NCBI RefSeq assembly: GCF_029211225.1
Contig: NZ_JARGEM010000008.1
Coordinates: 42,192-106,191, forward strand
DNA from: Antiquaquibacter metalliresistens
GTDB taxonomy: Bacteria; Actinomycetota; Actinomycetes; Actinomycetales; Microbacteriaceae
Length of the DNA: 64,000 bases
Direction of reading: 5' to 3'
Positions 56,232 to 63,969 of the stretch are shown piece after piece; the stretch's first letter is position 1; the number at the start of each line of letters is the position of its first letter. A model generated the notes under the pieces. That model did not search any database. It was not told where the DNA came from and saw only the letters and a list, made by a program, of their open reading frames with translations. The translations under genes and the position numbers were made by a program.

Positions 56232-57503
56232 TCAGTGGTGCACCCGTATCGCCGCGAGCTGCACTCGATCGCCTCCATTCGCCTTCGCCGTGTACAGTGC
56301 GGCGTCGGCTCGTTCGAGCAGCGAGTCGAAGCTCTCGCCCGGGGCCCACTGTGCGACGCCGAACGACATGCTGATCGCGCCGGCGTCCGGATCGTGGCTT
56401 TCGGCGACGAGCATGCGGGCGCGTTCCGCGAGCCATGCTGCCGGGTCGGCTCGCGCACCGGGCAGGAGCAGCACGAACTCGTCGCCGCCCCAGCGCACCG
56501 CTGAGTCGCTGGACCGCGTGGCGGCCTGGAGCTGCCGGGCGACGGCGGCGAGTACGCGGTCGCCGACCTGGTGCCCGTGCCGGTCGTTCACCTGCTTGAA
56601 TCCGTCGACATCGGCGATCACGACGGAGAACGGATGGCGCGCCGAGGCGATGCTCACCGCGGCCTCCGCCCGCGCCTGGCCCGCGTGGCGGTTGAGGAGC
56701 CCCGTGAGCTCATCGGTCGCGGCTTGCTCGAGGATCTGTCGCCCGCGCTGGGCCACCTCGCTCATCTCCTTCCATCCGCTGACCCGCCGCACGACATCGT
56801 CGTTCTCGTCGTGTACCTCGACGATCGAAGCATCGACGTAGGCGAAGGAACCGTCCTTTCGTTTGAACCTGAAGAGCGCACGAAGACCGGAACCCTGATC
56901 GAACTCCGGCATGCGGCGGTCAGGTTCCAGGGTCTCCCAGCGGATGTGCTGCGGATGCAGCAGCGCGATCACCGAGGTTCCGACGGCCTCTTCCGGCGAG
57001 TAGCCGCTGATCTGTTCGAACCCGCGGTTCGCGAACAGCAGCACGTCGTTCTCGTCGGTGATGATGATCGCATCCGCCGACTTGTCGAGCGCCGAGGTCA
57101 GGATGTCGCGGAAGCGCCGGTCTTGGATCTCGGCGCTGATGTCGCGATGCGCGTGCAGATGGTGTGTGATCTTGCCCTCGTCATCGAACACGGGGGAGAA
57201 GTGCCATTCGGCGGGGTACTCGCTGCTGTCCTTGCGGCGAATCGTTACCTCGACAATGACCTCGCCGTCCTCATTCTGTTGGCGAATGCGCTCGATCACC
57301 CTGAACTGCTCCCGCTCGCTCAGCAGAACGCTCGGATCCCGGTCGAGCAGCTCGGCCGCGGTGTAGCCCGTGGCCGCCGTGAAGGCTCGGTTGCATGCGA
57401 CGATGCCGTGTGCGCCGGACGAGTCTTCCGCGCGCGTGAGGAGGAGCGGGAACGCGGTCTGACGGAACACTGCCTTGAAAAAGCCATGGTGGTCGGAACC
57501 CAC
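56232..57503 (-). CDS. PAS-PAS-GGDEF diguanylate cyclase
   Basis: Encodes 423 residues from GTG 57503, 6-7 nt after AAGGGGG. There is no membrane segment. Two PAS sensory domains (about 8-130 with FTAATGYTAAELL, and 135-262 with FANRGFEQISGYSPEEAVG, each with a PAC tail) are followed by a GGDEF domain. The active-site motif is intact (GGDEF at 339-343), as is the product-inhibition I-site RSSD (330-333) five residues before. It should make cyclic di-GMP in response to a cytoplasmic signal or cofactor bound by the PAS domains. No EAL domain is present. It is divergent from a processive glycosyltransferase gene, a typical c-di-GMP target. Confidence 0.92.
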   Translation of the reverse strand: MGSDHHGFFKAVFRQTAFPLLLTRAEDSSGAHGIVACNRAFTAATGYTAAELLDRDPSVLLSEREQFRVIERIRQQNEDGEVIVEVTIRRKDSSEYPAEWHFSPVFDDEGKITHHLHAHRDISAEIQDRRFRDILTSALDKSADAIIITDENDVLLFANRGFEQISGYSPEEAVGTSVIALLHPQHIRWETLEPDRRMPEFDQGSGLRALFRFKRKDGSFAYVDASIVEVHDENDDVVRRVSGWKEMSEVAQRGRQILEQAATDELTGLLNRHAGQARAEAAVSIASARHPFSVVIADVDGFKQVNDRHGHQVGDRVLAAVARQLQAATRSSDSAVRWGGDEFVLLLPGARADPAAWLAERARMLVAESHDPDAGAISMSFGVAQWAPGESFDSLLERADAALYTAKANGGDRVQLAAIRVHH

Positions 57504-57588
57504 GACGCTGCCCCCTTGCCGATCGTCGATTTCGCGAGACTCTACCGTGCGCGCGACCGTCCGACGGTCAGGATGCTAGCGTGGCGGC

Positions 57589-59022
57589 ATGAGGCGGGGG
57601 GGCTTCAGGCGCACGGTGGGCCTGGTGATCGCTGGGGGCGCGATCGGCGGTGCGCTGCTGCTCTGGTTCGCGATCGCGGTCAACGATCCGGCATCCTTGG
57701 CCCGGCCGACCGAAGGCCTCCTGATCGGGGTCTGGACGGTGTTCTACAACACCGAGGCGCCGCCGCTTCGCACCATCCTCGCGTCGGTCGCCGTGGCGCT
57801 CCTGCTCGCGACCACCGTCGCCGCGCTCGAACATCGCGTGTACTCGCGTTCACGTCGTTCGACGGACGAGCAGGCTCGCCCGCTCGCGGCGAAACTCGTC
57901 ATGGAACGCACGCGCGGCGTCTTCGCGGGTCCGATCACGCTCACCGTGCTCATCCCGGCGCACAACGAGGCGTCGCTCATCACGAGCACGCTTCGCGCAC
58001 TCCTGGCTCAGTCGCGAAAGCCCGATCGGGTCATCGTCGTCGCAGACAACTGCACCGACCGCACCGCCGCGCTCGCGCTCGAGTGCGGTGTCGAGGTGAT
58101 CGAATCGGTCGGTAACACCAAGAAGAAGGCGGGTGCGCTCAATCAAGTGCTCGCCGCGATGCTGCCGGCGCAGGGCGACAACGACCTCGTCATGGTGATG
58201 GATGCCGACACGGCACTCGACGACGGCTTCCTCGAGACCGCACTGACCCGATTCACGGACGACCGGGCACTCATGGCCGTCGGCGGCCTGTTCTACGGCG
58301 AAGAGGGTTCCGGCCTGCTCGGTCAGTTCCAGCGCAACGAGTACTTCCGCTATGCCCGCTACATGAAGCGCCGCCGCGGCAAGGTGTTCGTGCTCACCGG
58401 AACCGCTTCGATCTTCCGACCGCAAGCGCTCAGGGCGGTCGCGGAGCATCGGGGCACGACCATCCCCGGCGAACCCGGTGCCGTGTACGACACCGAGGCG
58501 CTCACCGAGGACAACGAGATCACCATCGCGCTGAAGTCGCTTGGTGCGCTGATGATCTCCCCAGCGCAGTGCACGGTCGTCACCGAGGTGATGCCGACGA
58601 TCGGAGATCTCTGGCGGCAGCGGCTGCGGTGGCAGCGTGGGGCGCTGGAGAATATCGGCGCCTATGGCATGACCCCGGCGACGTTCCGCTACTGGGCGCA
58701 GCAGCTCGGGCTCGGCTACGGCGTGATCGCCCTCGGCGCGTTCGTGCTCCTGACGGTGCTCATGCTGGTGTCGGTGGACACCTGGGTGTGGTTTCCGTTC
58801 TGGCTCGGGATCGGCGCGATCTTCGTGCTGGAGAAGGTCGTCACCGTGTGGAAAGGCGGGTGGCGGGCCCGCTTGCTCGCGGTGTTGCTTGTCCCGGAAC
58901 TGGTCTATGACATGTTCCTCAACGTCGTGCACGTCAAAGGCAACTTCGACATCACCTTCGGCAGACGGGCTGCCTGGGGGCATGCGCACGAGCCGAAGCA
59001 CGCCTGGAGGGCGGAGTCGTGA
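57589..59022 (+). CDS. Processive family 2 glycosyltransferase (PgaC/hyaluronan-synthase-like)
   Basis: Encodes 477 residues from ATG 57589. Two N-terminal membrane helices (about 9-30 and 62-82) precede a GT-A catalytic domain with TVLIPAHNEASLI, the UDP/metal motif D205-A-D207, the TED motif at 306-308 and Q344-R-L-R-W348 (QxxRW), the hallmark of processive synthases such as PgaC, cellulose and hyaluronan synthases. Three C-terminal helices (about 382-460) follow. It probably polymerises and exports an exopolysaccharide across the membrane. No PilZ domain is present, so control by c-di-GMP would need a partner; the small membrane protein overlapping its 3' end (GTGA) is the obvious candidate. 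TAGCGT lies 6 nt before the start. Confidence 0.88.
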   Translation: MRRGGFRRTVGLVIAGGAIGGALLLWFAIAVNDPASLARPTEGLLIGVWTVFYNTEAPPLRTILASVAVALLLATTVAALEHRVYSRSRRSTDEQARPLAAKLVMERTRGVFAGPITLTVLIPAHNEASLITSTLRALLAQSRKPDRVIVVADNCTDRTAALALECGVEVIESVGNTKKKAGALNQVLAAMLPAQGDNDLVMVMDADTALDDGFLETALTRFTDDRALMAVGGLFYGEEGSGLLGQFQRNEYFRYARYMKRRRGKVFVLTGTASIFRPQALRAVAEHRGTTIPGEPGAVYDTEALTEDNEITIALKSLGALMISPAQCTVVTEVMPTIGDLWRQRLRWQRGALENIGAYGMTPATFRYWAQQLGLGYGVIALGAFVLLTVLMLVSVDTWVWFPFWLGIGAIFVLEKVVTVWKGGWRARLLAVLLVPELVYDMFLNVVHVKGNFDITFGRRAAWGHAHEPKHAWRAES

Positions 59023-59291
59023 CCGGGGATCGCGTGATGACCGGGATCCTGCTGCCCGAGTCCTTCCTGCAGTCGCAGTTCTTTCTCGTGCTCGCGACCT
59101 TCGTCGCGATCAACACGATCGCCTACGTCGTGCTCTCGATCGTGAAGATCCTCCCGCGCGTCTACGTCAGCGACTGGTTCACAGGACCCAATCGACGCGC
59201 CGAGTCGCGCAGCATCTACCCGGATGCCGGCGGCAGCGCCTCCGCCGACTCGAAGGCGCCTAGCGCCGACGAACCAGGCTCGCCGGGGTGA
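59019..59291 (+). CDS. Small membrane protein, possible glycosyltransferase partner
   Basis: Encodes 90 residues from GTG 59019, overlapping the glycosyltransferase stop (GTGA). One membrane helix (about 22-44: FFLVLATFVAINTIAYVVL) is followed by a short basic segment with DWFTGPNRRAESRS and an Asp/Ser/Ala tail. No known family was recognised. The 4-nt overlap implies coupled synthesis with the synthase, comparable in arrangement (not in sequence) to PgaC-PgaD or IcaA-IcaD. Its end overlaps the convergent oxidase gene by 32 nt. Confidence 0.75.
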   Translation: MTGDRVMTGILLPESFLQSQFFLVLATFVAINTIAYVVLSIVKILPRVYVSDWFTGPNRRAESRSIYPDAGGSASADSKAPSADEPGSPG

Positions 59292-60540
59292 GTTCGGCCA
59301 CGCTGCGGTGCCCGGAGAGCCCGAGGACGAGATCGAGCTCGGCGATCAGGTTGCGCAGCACCGCCTCGGCCCCCCGCGCCCCGTCGATCGCGAGACCGTA
59401 CACGTAGGCGCGACCCACCAGCACGGCGGTCGCGCCGAGCGCGAGGGCCTTCAGCGCGTCGGAGCCCGAGCGCACGCCACTGTCGAAGAGCACGGGCACG
59501 CGGCCCGCGACGCGTTCGACGATCGCGGGCAGGGCGTCGAGCGATCCGATGGCACCGTCGATCTGGCGGCCGGCGTGGTTGGAGACGATGATGCCGTCGA
59601 CGCCGTGCTCGAGGGCGAGGGCCGCGTCATCCGGATGCTGGATGCCCTTGAGCAGGATCGGCAGGCTCGTGTGCTCCCGAAGAAACGTGAGGTTCTCCCA
59701 AGTCAGGGATGAGCGGGAGAACACGTCGAGGAACGTCTCGACGGCCGCGCGCGGCTCGGGGGAGCGCAGGCTGCCGCCCGGGTAGTTGCGGGTCATGTCG
59801 AGCAGCGTTCGGATCGCTGCCGGGGTGACGCGCGGTCGCGGACCAGGGGGAGCGGGCGAGGCCACCCGCACGGCGACGAGCTCGCGGAACACGGGGTCGC
59901 TCGTGTACTGCGCGATGCCCTGGCCGTGGATGAACGGGAGGAATGCGGCGTCGAGGTCGCGAGGGCGCCAGCCGAGCATGTGGGTGTCGAGGGTCACCAC
60001 GATCGCCTGCGCGCCGGATGCTTCGGCCCGACGCACGAAGCTCGCGACGAGGTCGTCGTTGCTCGACCAGTAGAGCTGGAACCAGCGCGGGGCGTCGCCG
60101 ACCGCCTCGGCGACCCGTTCCATGGGCACCGAGGCCTGGCTCGAGAGCACGGATGGCACGCCCAGCGCGGCCGCGGCTCGCGCGATGCCGAGGTCGGCGT
60201 CCGGGTGCGCGAGTTCGAGCACGCCGACGGGAGCCGCGAGCAGGGGAGCGGGGTAGCGGTGGCCGAAGAGGTCGATGCTCAGGTCGCGTTGGCTGACGTC
60301 CCGCAGCATCCGGGGCACGATCTGCCAGGCGTCGAGGGCGCGGCGGTTGTTCGCCGCGGTCGTCTCGGAGCCGCTGGAGCCGGCGATGTAGGCCCAGGCG
60401 TCGCGCGACATGGCGCGCTGCGCTGCACGTTCGAGCCCGGCCCAGGAGGTCGGGACCTTCGGACGGCGGCCGGTGGCGCCATCGCGATAGATGGCGGACT
60501 GCGCCTCGCGGCCGGGATTCGCGGCGCTGCTTCGAGCCAT
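59260..60540 (-). CDS. FMN-dependent alpha-hydroxy-acid oxidase/monooxygenase
   Basis: Encodes 426 residues from ATG 60540. TIM-barrel FMN enzyme of the lactate oxidase/2-monooxygenase group: AWAYIAGSSGSETT near the N-terminus, LLAAPVGVLELAHPD, the catalytic His H322 in VSNHAGRQID, and the FMN phosphate site VLFDSGVRSGSDALKALALGA. The usual GG of SNHGGRQ is AG here. The long middle loop (about 185-270) resembles lactate 2-monooxygenase. It oxidises L-lactate or a related 2-hydroxy acid in the cytoplasm. It diverges from padR with an 84-nt shared promoter region. Confidence 0.88.
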   Translation of the reverse strand: MARSSAANPGREAQSAIYRDGATGRRPKVPTSWAGLERAAQRAMSRDAWAYIAGSSGSETTAANNRRALDAWQIVPRMLRDVSQRDLSIDLFGHRYPAPLLAAPVGVLELAHPDADLGIARAAAALGVPSVLSSQASVPMERVAEAVGDAPRWFQLYWSSNDDLVASFVRRAEASGAQAIVVTLDTHMLGWRPRDLDAAFLPFIHGQGIAQYTSDPVFRELVAVRVASPAPPGPRPRVTPAAIRTLLDMTRNYPGGSLRSPEPRAAVETFLDVFSRSSLTWENLTFLREHTSLPILLKGIQHPDDAALALEHGVDGIIVSNHAGRQIDGAIGSLDALPAIVERVAGRVPVLFDSGVRSGSDALKALALGATAVLVGRAYVYGLAIDGARGAEAVLRNLIAELDLVLGLSGHRSVAELTPASLVRRR

Positions 60541-60588
60541 GCCCCAAGTCTCGAAGCGGTGCCGCTGCGTGTCAATGCGGGTCGCCTC

Positions 60589-60626
60589 TTGCAATACTGT
60601 GTGACGCTATGTAATGTGTGCGACAT
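60589..60626 (+). promoter_or_regulatory. padR promoter with PadR-like operator, predicted leaderless start
   Basis: -35 TTGCAA (60589-60594), 17-nt spacer, -10 TAATGT (60612-60617), then the padR ATG at 60625, 7 nt after the -10, so transcription and translation likely start together. The overlapping sequence ATGT-N10-ACAT (60609-60626) resembles PadR boxes, suggesting autorepression. Confidence 0.65.
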
Positions 60627-60963
60627 GGTACAGACGAGCGATCTCGCGAAACACGAACAGGACCTGCGCAAGGGTGTGCTCGTGCTCGCGGTGCTCTCGC
60701 AGTTGCGCGCCCCCCAATACGGTTACTCGTTGCGCCAAGCGCTTGCCGAGCAGGGCATGCCGATCGAGGAGGGCACTCTCTATCCACTCTTGCGCCGACT
60801 CGAGGCGCAGGGGCTGCTCGCGTCGCAGTGGCAGGTCGATGGTGGCCCTCCGCGGCGCTACTACCTGCTCAGCGAGCGCGGCGCCGACCTGTACCGCGAC
60901 CTCTCGACCTCCTGGGGCGCGCTCGCCTCGGTCATGAATCGACTCCTGGAAGGAAGCAACTGA
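60625..60963 (+). CDS. PadR family transcriptional regulator
   Basis: Encodes 112 residues from ATG 60625. The winged helix with GVLVLAVLSQLRAPQYGYSLRQAL and EEGTLYPLLRRLEAQGLL, then RRYYLLSERG, is the PadR signature. Small PadR proteins of this kind lack a long C-terminal helix domain and often act as repressors of a neighbouring membrane protein. It overlaps the following HAAS gene (TGATG), so the two form one unit. Confidence 0.92.
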   Translation: MVQTSDLAKHEQDLRKGVLVLAVLSQLRAPQYGYSLRQALAEQGMPIEEGTLYPLLRRLEAQGLLASQWQVDGGPPRRYYLLSERGADLYRDLSTSWGALASVMNRLLEGSN

Positions 60964-61928
60964 TGAACCCGGATGCCATCATCGAGACCTATGTCGGCGA
61001 CGTCGTCGCTCACCTGCCTCGCAAGCAGCGCAAGGATGTCGGCTATGAGCTGCGCTCGCTGCTCACGGAGGAACTGCATGGGAGGGCGGCCGACGCGGGC
61101 CGCGCCCCGGATGCCGAGATGACGGTCGAACTGCTCACCGCGTTCGGACGCCCGATCGACGTCGCCGACCGGTACCGTCCGGCCGGCTTCACGATCATCC
61201 GCCCCGCGGACGCGCGACGCTTCGCCGTAGTCGCATTCACCGGCGTCGCGCTCCAGTGGGTGCTGACGTTGATCGCGACATACACCGCGCCGGTCGATCT
61301 GAGCCTGCCGGGCGGCGACTGGCTCAGCCGTCTCGGCACCTGGTGGCTCTCCTGGGGGCTCGGTTCGTTCTGGTGGCCGGGATTCCTCGTCACGATGTAC
61401 CTGATCGGGGGTGCGATCACGGCGAGGCGTGAAGCTCGCGGTGGTTCGGGGGAGTGGCGGCCGCGGCGCGCGAGCGACATCGACCGCGACCGAGTGCATC
61501 GGCCGGTCATGGTGCTCTACATCGCCCTCGGCGTCGTCGGCGCGAGCGTGGTCATCGCGCTGCCGATGCTCGCGATCTTGGCGCCGAACCTGCCCGAGCC
61601 GGTGCTCGCGGCGTTCGCGTTCGATCCTGAGTTCCTCGCCTGGCGAGCACCCTGGGTGCTGCTGCTGTGGGCCGCGAGCCTCTGGCTCGGAATCGCGTTG
61701 CTCGCCGCCGGCCGGTGGACCAGGCTCACGTGGCAGATCACGATCGCGTTGGATGCCGCGTGGATAGCCTTGCTCGTCTGGTGGGTGGCTGCCGGGCCGA
61801 TCTTCGTGACCGAGAGTGCGGACAGCACGACCAAGCTGTGCCTGATCGTGCTCATCGCGATCACCGTGCTCGACCTCGTGCTGACGGTGCGTCGCGTGAC
61901 GGCGGCGATCGCGGCGCCTGCGATATAG
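60963..61928 (+). CDS. HAAS-domain membrane protein
   Basis: Encodes 321 residues from ATG 60963, sharing a base with the PadR stop. The N-terminal about 72 residues (AIIETYVGDVVAHLPRKQRKDV, then ELLTAFGRP, VADRY) match the HAAS signalling domain commonly paired with PadR regulators. Six or so membrane helices follow (about 86-106, 125-150, 184-206, 225-245, 253-275 and 288-308). HAAS proteins relay between PadR and a membrane process such as ABC efflux or stress response. No ABC genes are next to it here. Function otherwise unknown. Confidence 0.82.
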   Translation: MNPDAIIETYVGDVVAHLPRKQRKDVGYELRSLLTEELHGRAADAGRAPDAEMTVELLTAFGRPIDVADRYRPAGFTIIRPADARRFAVVAFTGVALQWVLTLIATYTAPVDLSLPGGDWLSRLGTWWLSWGLGSFWWPGFLVTMYLIGGAITARREARGGSGEWRPRRASDIDRDRVHRPVMVLYIALGVVGASVVIALPMLAILAPNLPEPVLAAFAFDPEFLAWRAPWVLLLWAASLWLGIALLAAGRWTRLTWQITIALDAAWIALLVWWVAAGPIFVTESADSTTKLCLIVLIAITVLDLVLTVRRVTAAIAAPAI

Positions 61929-61986
61929 CGGGGCCGCTGCATCCAGTGTGTACGCTGTGAACATCACCTCTCGGGAAAGGGACCTC

Positions 61987-62628
61987 ATGGCGGTACGCAT
62001 CGACCTCAACCTCTCACTCGATGGCGTCGCGGCACCCGCTGATCAGACGCCCGAGCACCCGATGGGCGAAGACTGGTCGCGGCTCGTCGAGACCTACCTC
62101 GGCACCCGGACCATGCGTGAGCGCGTGCTGCATGACCCGTCAGGGGAGGGGACGACCGGCATCGACGACCGCTACGCGGCGGAGTACTTCGAGGGTGTGG
62201 GCGCCGAGATCATGGGGGCGGGGATGTTCGGGCTGCACGCCTTTCCCGACGACCCGGACTGGCGCGGGTGGTGGGGTGAGGAGTCGCCGTTCGGGTACAC
62301 GGTGCTGGTGCTGACGCACCGCGAGCGAGCGCCCATCGACTTCGCAAACGGCACGCGCTTCGAGTTTCTGTCGGCCACGCCCGAGGACGCGCTCGCCCGC
62401 GCCCGCGAGTACGCGGGCGACGGCGACATCAGGGTCGGCGGGGGAGTGAGCGTGGCGCGTGACTTCCTGCGGGCCGGGCTCGTCGATCGCGTGCATGTCG
62501 CGATCACCCCGATCATCCTCGAGCGGGGCGTGCGGCTTTGGGACGATCTGCGCGGACTCGAGCGCGACTACGCCGTCACCTCCGAGGTGGCGGAGAGTGG
62601 CGTCATCCACGTCACCTTCGCGCGCTGA
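61987..62628 (+). CDS. RibD C-terminal/dihydrofolate reductase-fold protein
   Basis: Encodes 213 residues from ATG 61987, just after GGGAAAGGGACCTC; an in-frame GTG at 61948 is less likely. It has the DHFR-like reductase layout: RIDLNLSLDGVAA at the N-terminus, GTTGIDDRYAAEYFEG, YTVLVLTHRERAPIDFANG, DIRVGGGVSVARDFLRAGLVDRVHVAITPIIL. This family (often called dihydrofolate reductase family or RibD_C) contains NADPH reductases of unknown substrate. It is cytoplasmic and single-domain. It stands alone between the HAAS gene and a small membrane gene. Confidence 0.85.
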   Translation: MAVRIDLNLSLDGVAAPADQTPEHPMGEDWSRLVETYLGTRTMRERVLHDPSGEGTTGIDDRYAAEYFEGVGAEIMGAGMFGLHAFPDDPDWRGWWGEESPFGYTVLVLTHRERAPIDFANGTRFEFLSATPEDALARAREYAGDGDIRVGGGVSVARDFLRAGLVDRVHVAITPIILERGVRLWDDLRGLERDYAVTSEVAESGVIHVTFAR

Positions 62629-62662
62629 GCGCGCCGGGCCGTGTCTTCGATGCGGCTCCGTG

Positions 62663-62908
62663 TCAGGAACCCATGCTCCGCGCGATCCATCTGACTGCTC
62701 GGATGACGAGCGAGAGCATCAGGAGCAGAACCCCGATGAAGAATGCGGCGGCGCCGACGCCTATGAGAATGCTGCTCAGCGGTGAGGTCGGGTCGCCGAC
62801 CACCACGCGGTCTCCCACGATGACGGCAGCGAGACCGAGACCGAGCAGGACCGCCGACGCAATGGCGATGCCGCGCTCGGCCTGGCCGCCCGCAGTCGAA
62901 GAACTCAT
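62663..62908 (-). CDS. Small two-helix membrane protein
   Basis: Encodes 81 residues from ATG 62908. Two hydrophobic helices (about 15-35 and 46-68) are separated by GDPTSPLSS, with a basic C-terminus. No family was recognised. A good -10 hexamer TATACT lies on the minus strand at 62997-62992, but no -35 at ideal spacing. It converges on the reductase gene with a 34-nt gap. Confidence 0.7.
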   Translation of the reverse strand: MSSSTAGGQAERGIAIASAVLLGLGLAAVIVGDRVVVGDPTSPLSSILIGVGAAAFFIGVLLLMLSLVIRAVRWIARSMGS

Positions 62909-63150
62909 GACGATTCCATCCTCCTCGTAGACCTGAGGCCCTGCGTGGACGAACCGTTCGTGGATTCCTGCCGGCGCTCTCTCTTACGAGCAGTATATGT
63001 CAATACTGGGTTGACAACCGAATGGAGGGCAGCCGCCGGTGGGGCTGCGGGCGCTTCGCGGTGGCCGCACTCACCGCACCACGGCACTGCGAGATCTCGA
63101 TCGCCGGCGTGGGAGTCGTCTGCTGGTTAAGAGCGTTACCCGCTTCTTCA
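62909..63150. other. Intergenic region with inverted repeat
   Basis: Non-coding stretch before the small membrane gene. It holds a perfect inverted repeat TGTCAA-TACTGGG-TTGACA (62998-63016), each arm reading as a consensus -35 on opposite strands, next to a TATACT hexamer. It may be a promoter/operator for the membrane gene. The remaining 130 nt show nothing clear. Confidence 0.5.
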
Positions 63151-63708
63151 CTATCGTCGGTCGGAAGCCGTTGTGGCGGCGCCGATACCAGCCTGGAGCC
63201 TGCGGATGATTGATCCGAGGGCGCCTATTGCGAGAAGCCCCGTGCCCAGCGGTCCCGCAGGATCTGTGCCGAGTGCGGGGAGACGGGCGAGCGCAGTACT
63301 GACTTCGGGGCTCATGTGCTCGAGCTGCCAGCGGATCTCGTCATCGACCGCCTCGGCCTCTTCTGGCGCCGCCAGGCCGGCGGCTTTCGCGGAATAGGCG
63401 GCCGCACCCAGGGCATGTGCTCCCATATGGGCGACACCGGAGGCCTGTGCGGCTGCTCGCGCAGCTGCCACTGCGATGGGGGAGGCCACATCCCGCGCGG
63501 CGCGGCCGGCCACGAACCGTCGACGGATCTCGCCGGCGGCAGTGAGTTCGCCGCGACCGAAGGCACGGGTCCGCGCGATGGCGTCTCGAGGGCGATCGTC
63601 GTCAGGAGCTTCCTGCTCGAACAGGCCCAGTACTCGCTCGGCACAGTCCGCCGCCCACATCGCGACAAGGCGCCGATCGGCTTCACTGAGAGTCTGCGAC
63701 GAAGACAC
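63151..63708 (-). CDS. Imm-5-like putative immunity protein
   Basis: Encodes 185 residues from ATG 63708. The protein is all-helical and Ala-rich: LSEADRRLVAMWAADCAERVL, APDDDRPRDAIARTRAFGRGE, ARDVASPIAVAAARAAAQASGVAHMGAHALGAAAYSAKA, and DDEIRWQLEHMSPEV. This pattern (DDDRPRDAI, AH-A-HA, EIRWQL) is that of the Imm-5-like family described as putative immunity proteins to contact-dependent or polymorphic toxins. No toxin gene is within the window, so it is an orphan here. No membrane segment or signal peptide. Function is an assignment by family resemblance only. Confidence 0.72.
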   Translation of the reverse strand: MSSSQTLSEADRRLVAMWAADCAERVLGLFEQEAPDDDRPRDAIARTRAFGRGELTAAGEIRRRFVAGRAARDVASPIAVAAARAAAQASGVAHMGAHALGAAAYSAKAAGLAAPEEAEAVDDEIRWQLEHMSPEVSTALARLPALGTDPAGPLGTGLLAIGALGSIIRRLQAGIGAATTASDRR

Positions 63709-63729
63709 GCCAACATCATCTCAGGGGCC

Positions 63730-63969
63730 TCAGGTGGCGGCCTGCAGTCGTCGTTTGCTCTTGTCGTTCACTGCATTACTGCGGACTTCGCTGATTCTGT
63801 GCAATGAGCGGCTCATAGGCTGAAGGCATGGACGAGCCGCCTGGTGCATGGTGCCGGGGGTCACGGCGCTGCTGGGTCTGCTGACCGGCGCGCTCCTGCT
63901 GTTGGTGACGTCCCATGGGGTGGTGTAGTTCTCGGGCTCGAGTGTCACGTCGTGGACGTGGTGAGCCAT
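63730..63969 (-). CDS. Doubtful 79-residue reading frame near the window end
   Basis: An ATG at 63969 opens a 79-residue frame beginning MAHHVHDVTLEPENYTTPWD, which looks protein-like for about 20 residues and then becomes low-complexity Ser/Arg-rich. It could be a broken remnant of a gene or a chance frame. No ribosome binding site, domain or membrane segment was recognised, and the base composition is lower in GC than the neighbours. Treat as uncertain. Confidence 0.25.
   Translation of the reverse strand: MAHHVHDVTLEPENYTTPWDVTNSRSAPVSRPSSAVTPGTMHQAARPCLQPMSRSLHRISEVRSNAVNDKSKRRLQAAT

Noticed and set aside
57555..57569. Small inverted repeat GACCGT-CCG-ACGGTC before the GT2 gene
   Set aside because: Short arms in very GC-rich sequence and no regulator gene nearby; not strong enough to call an operator.
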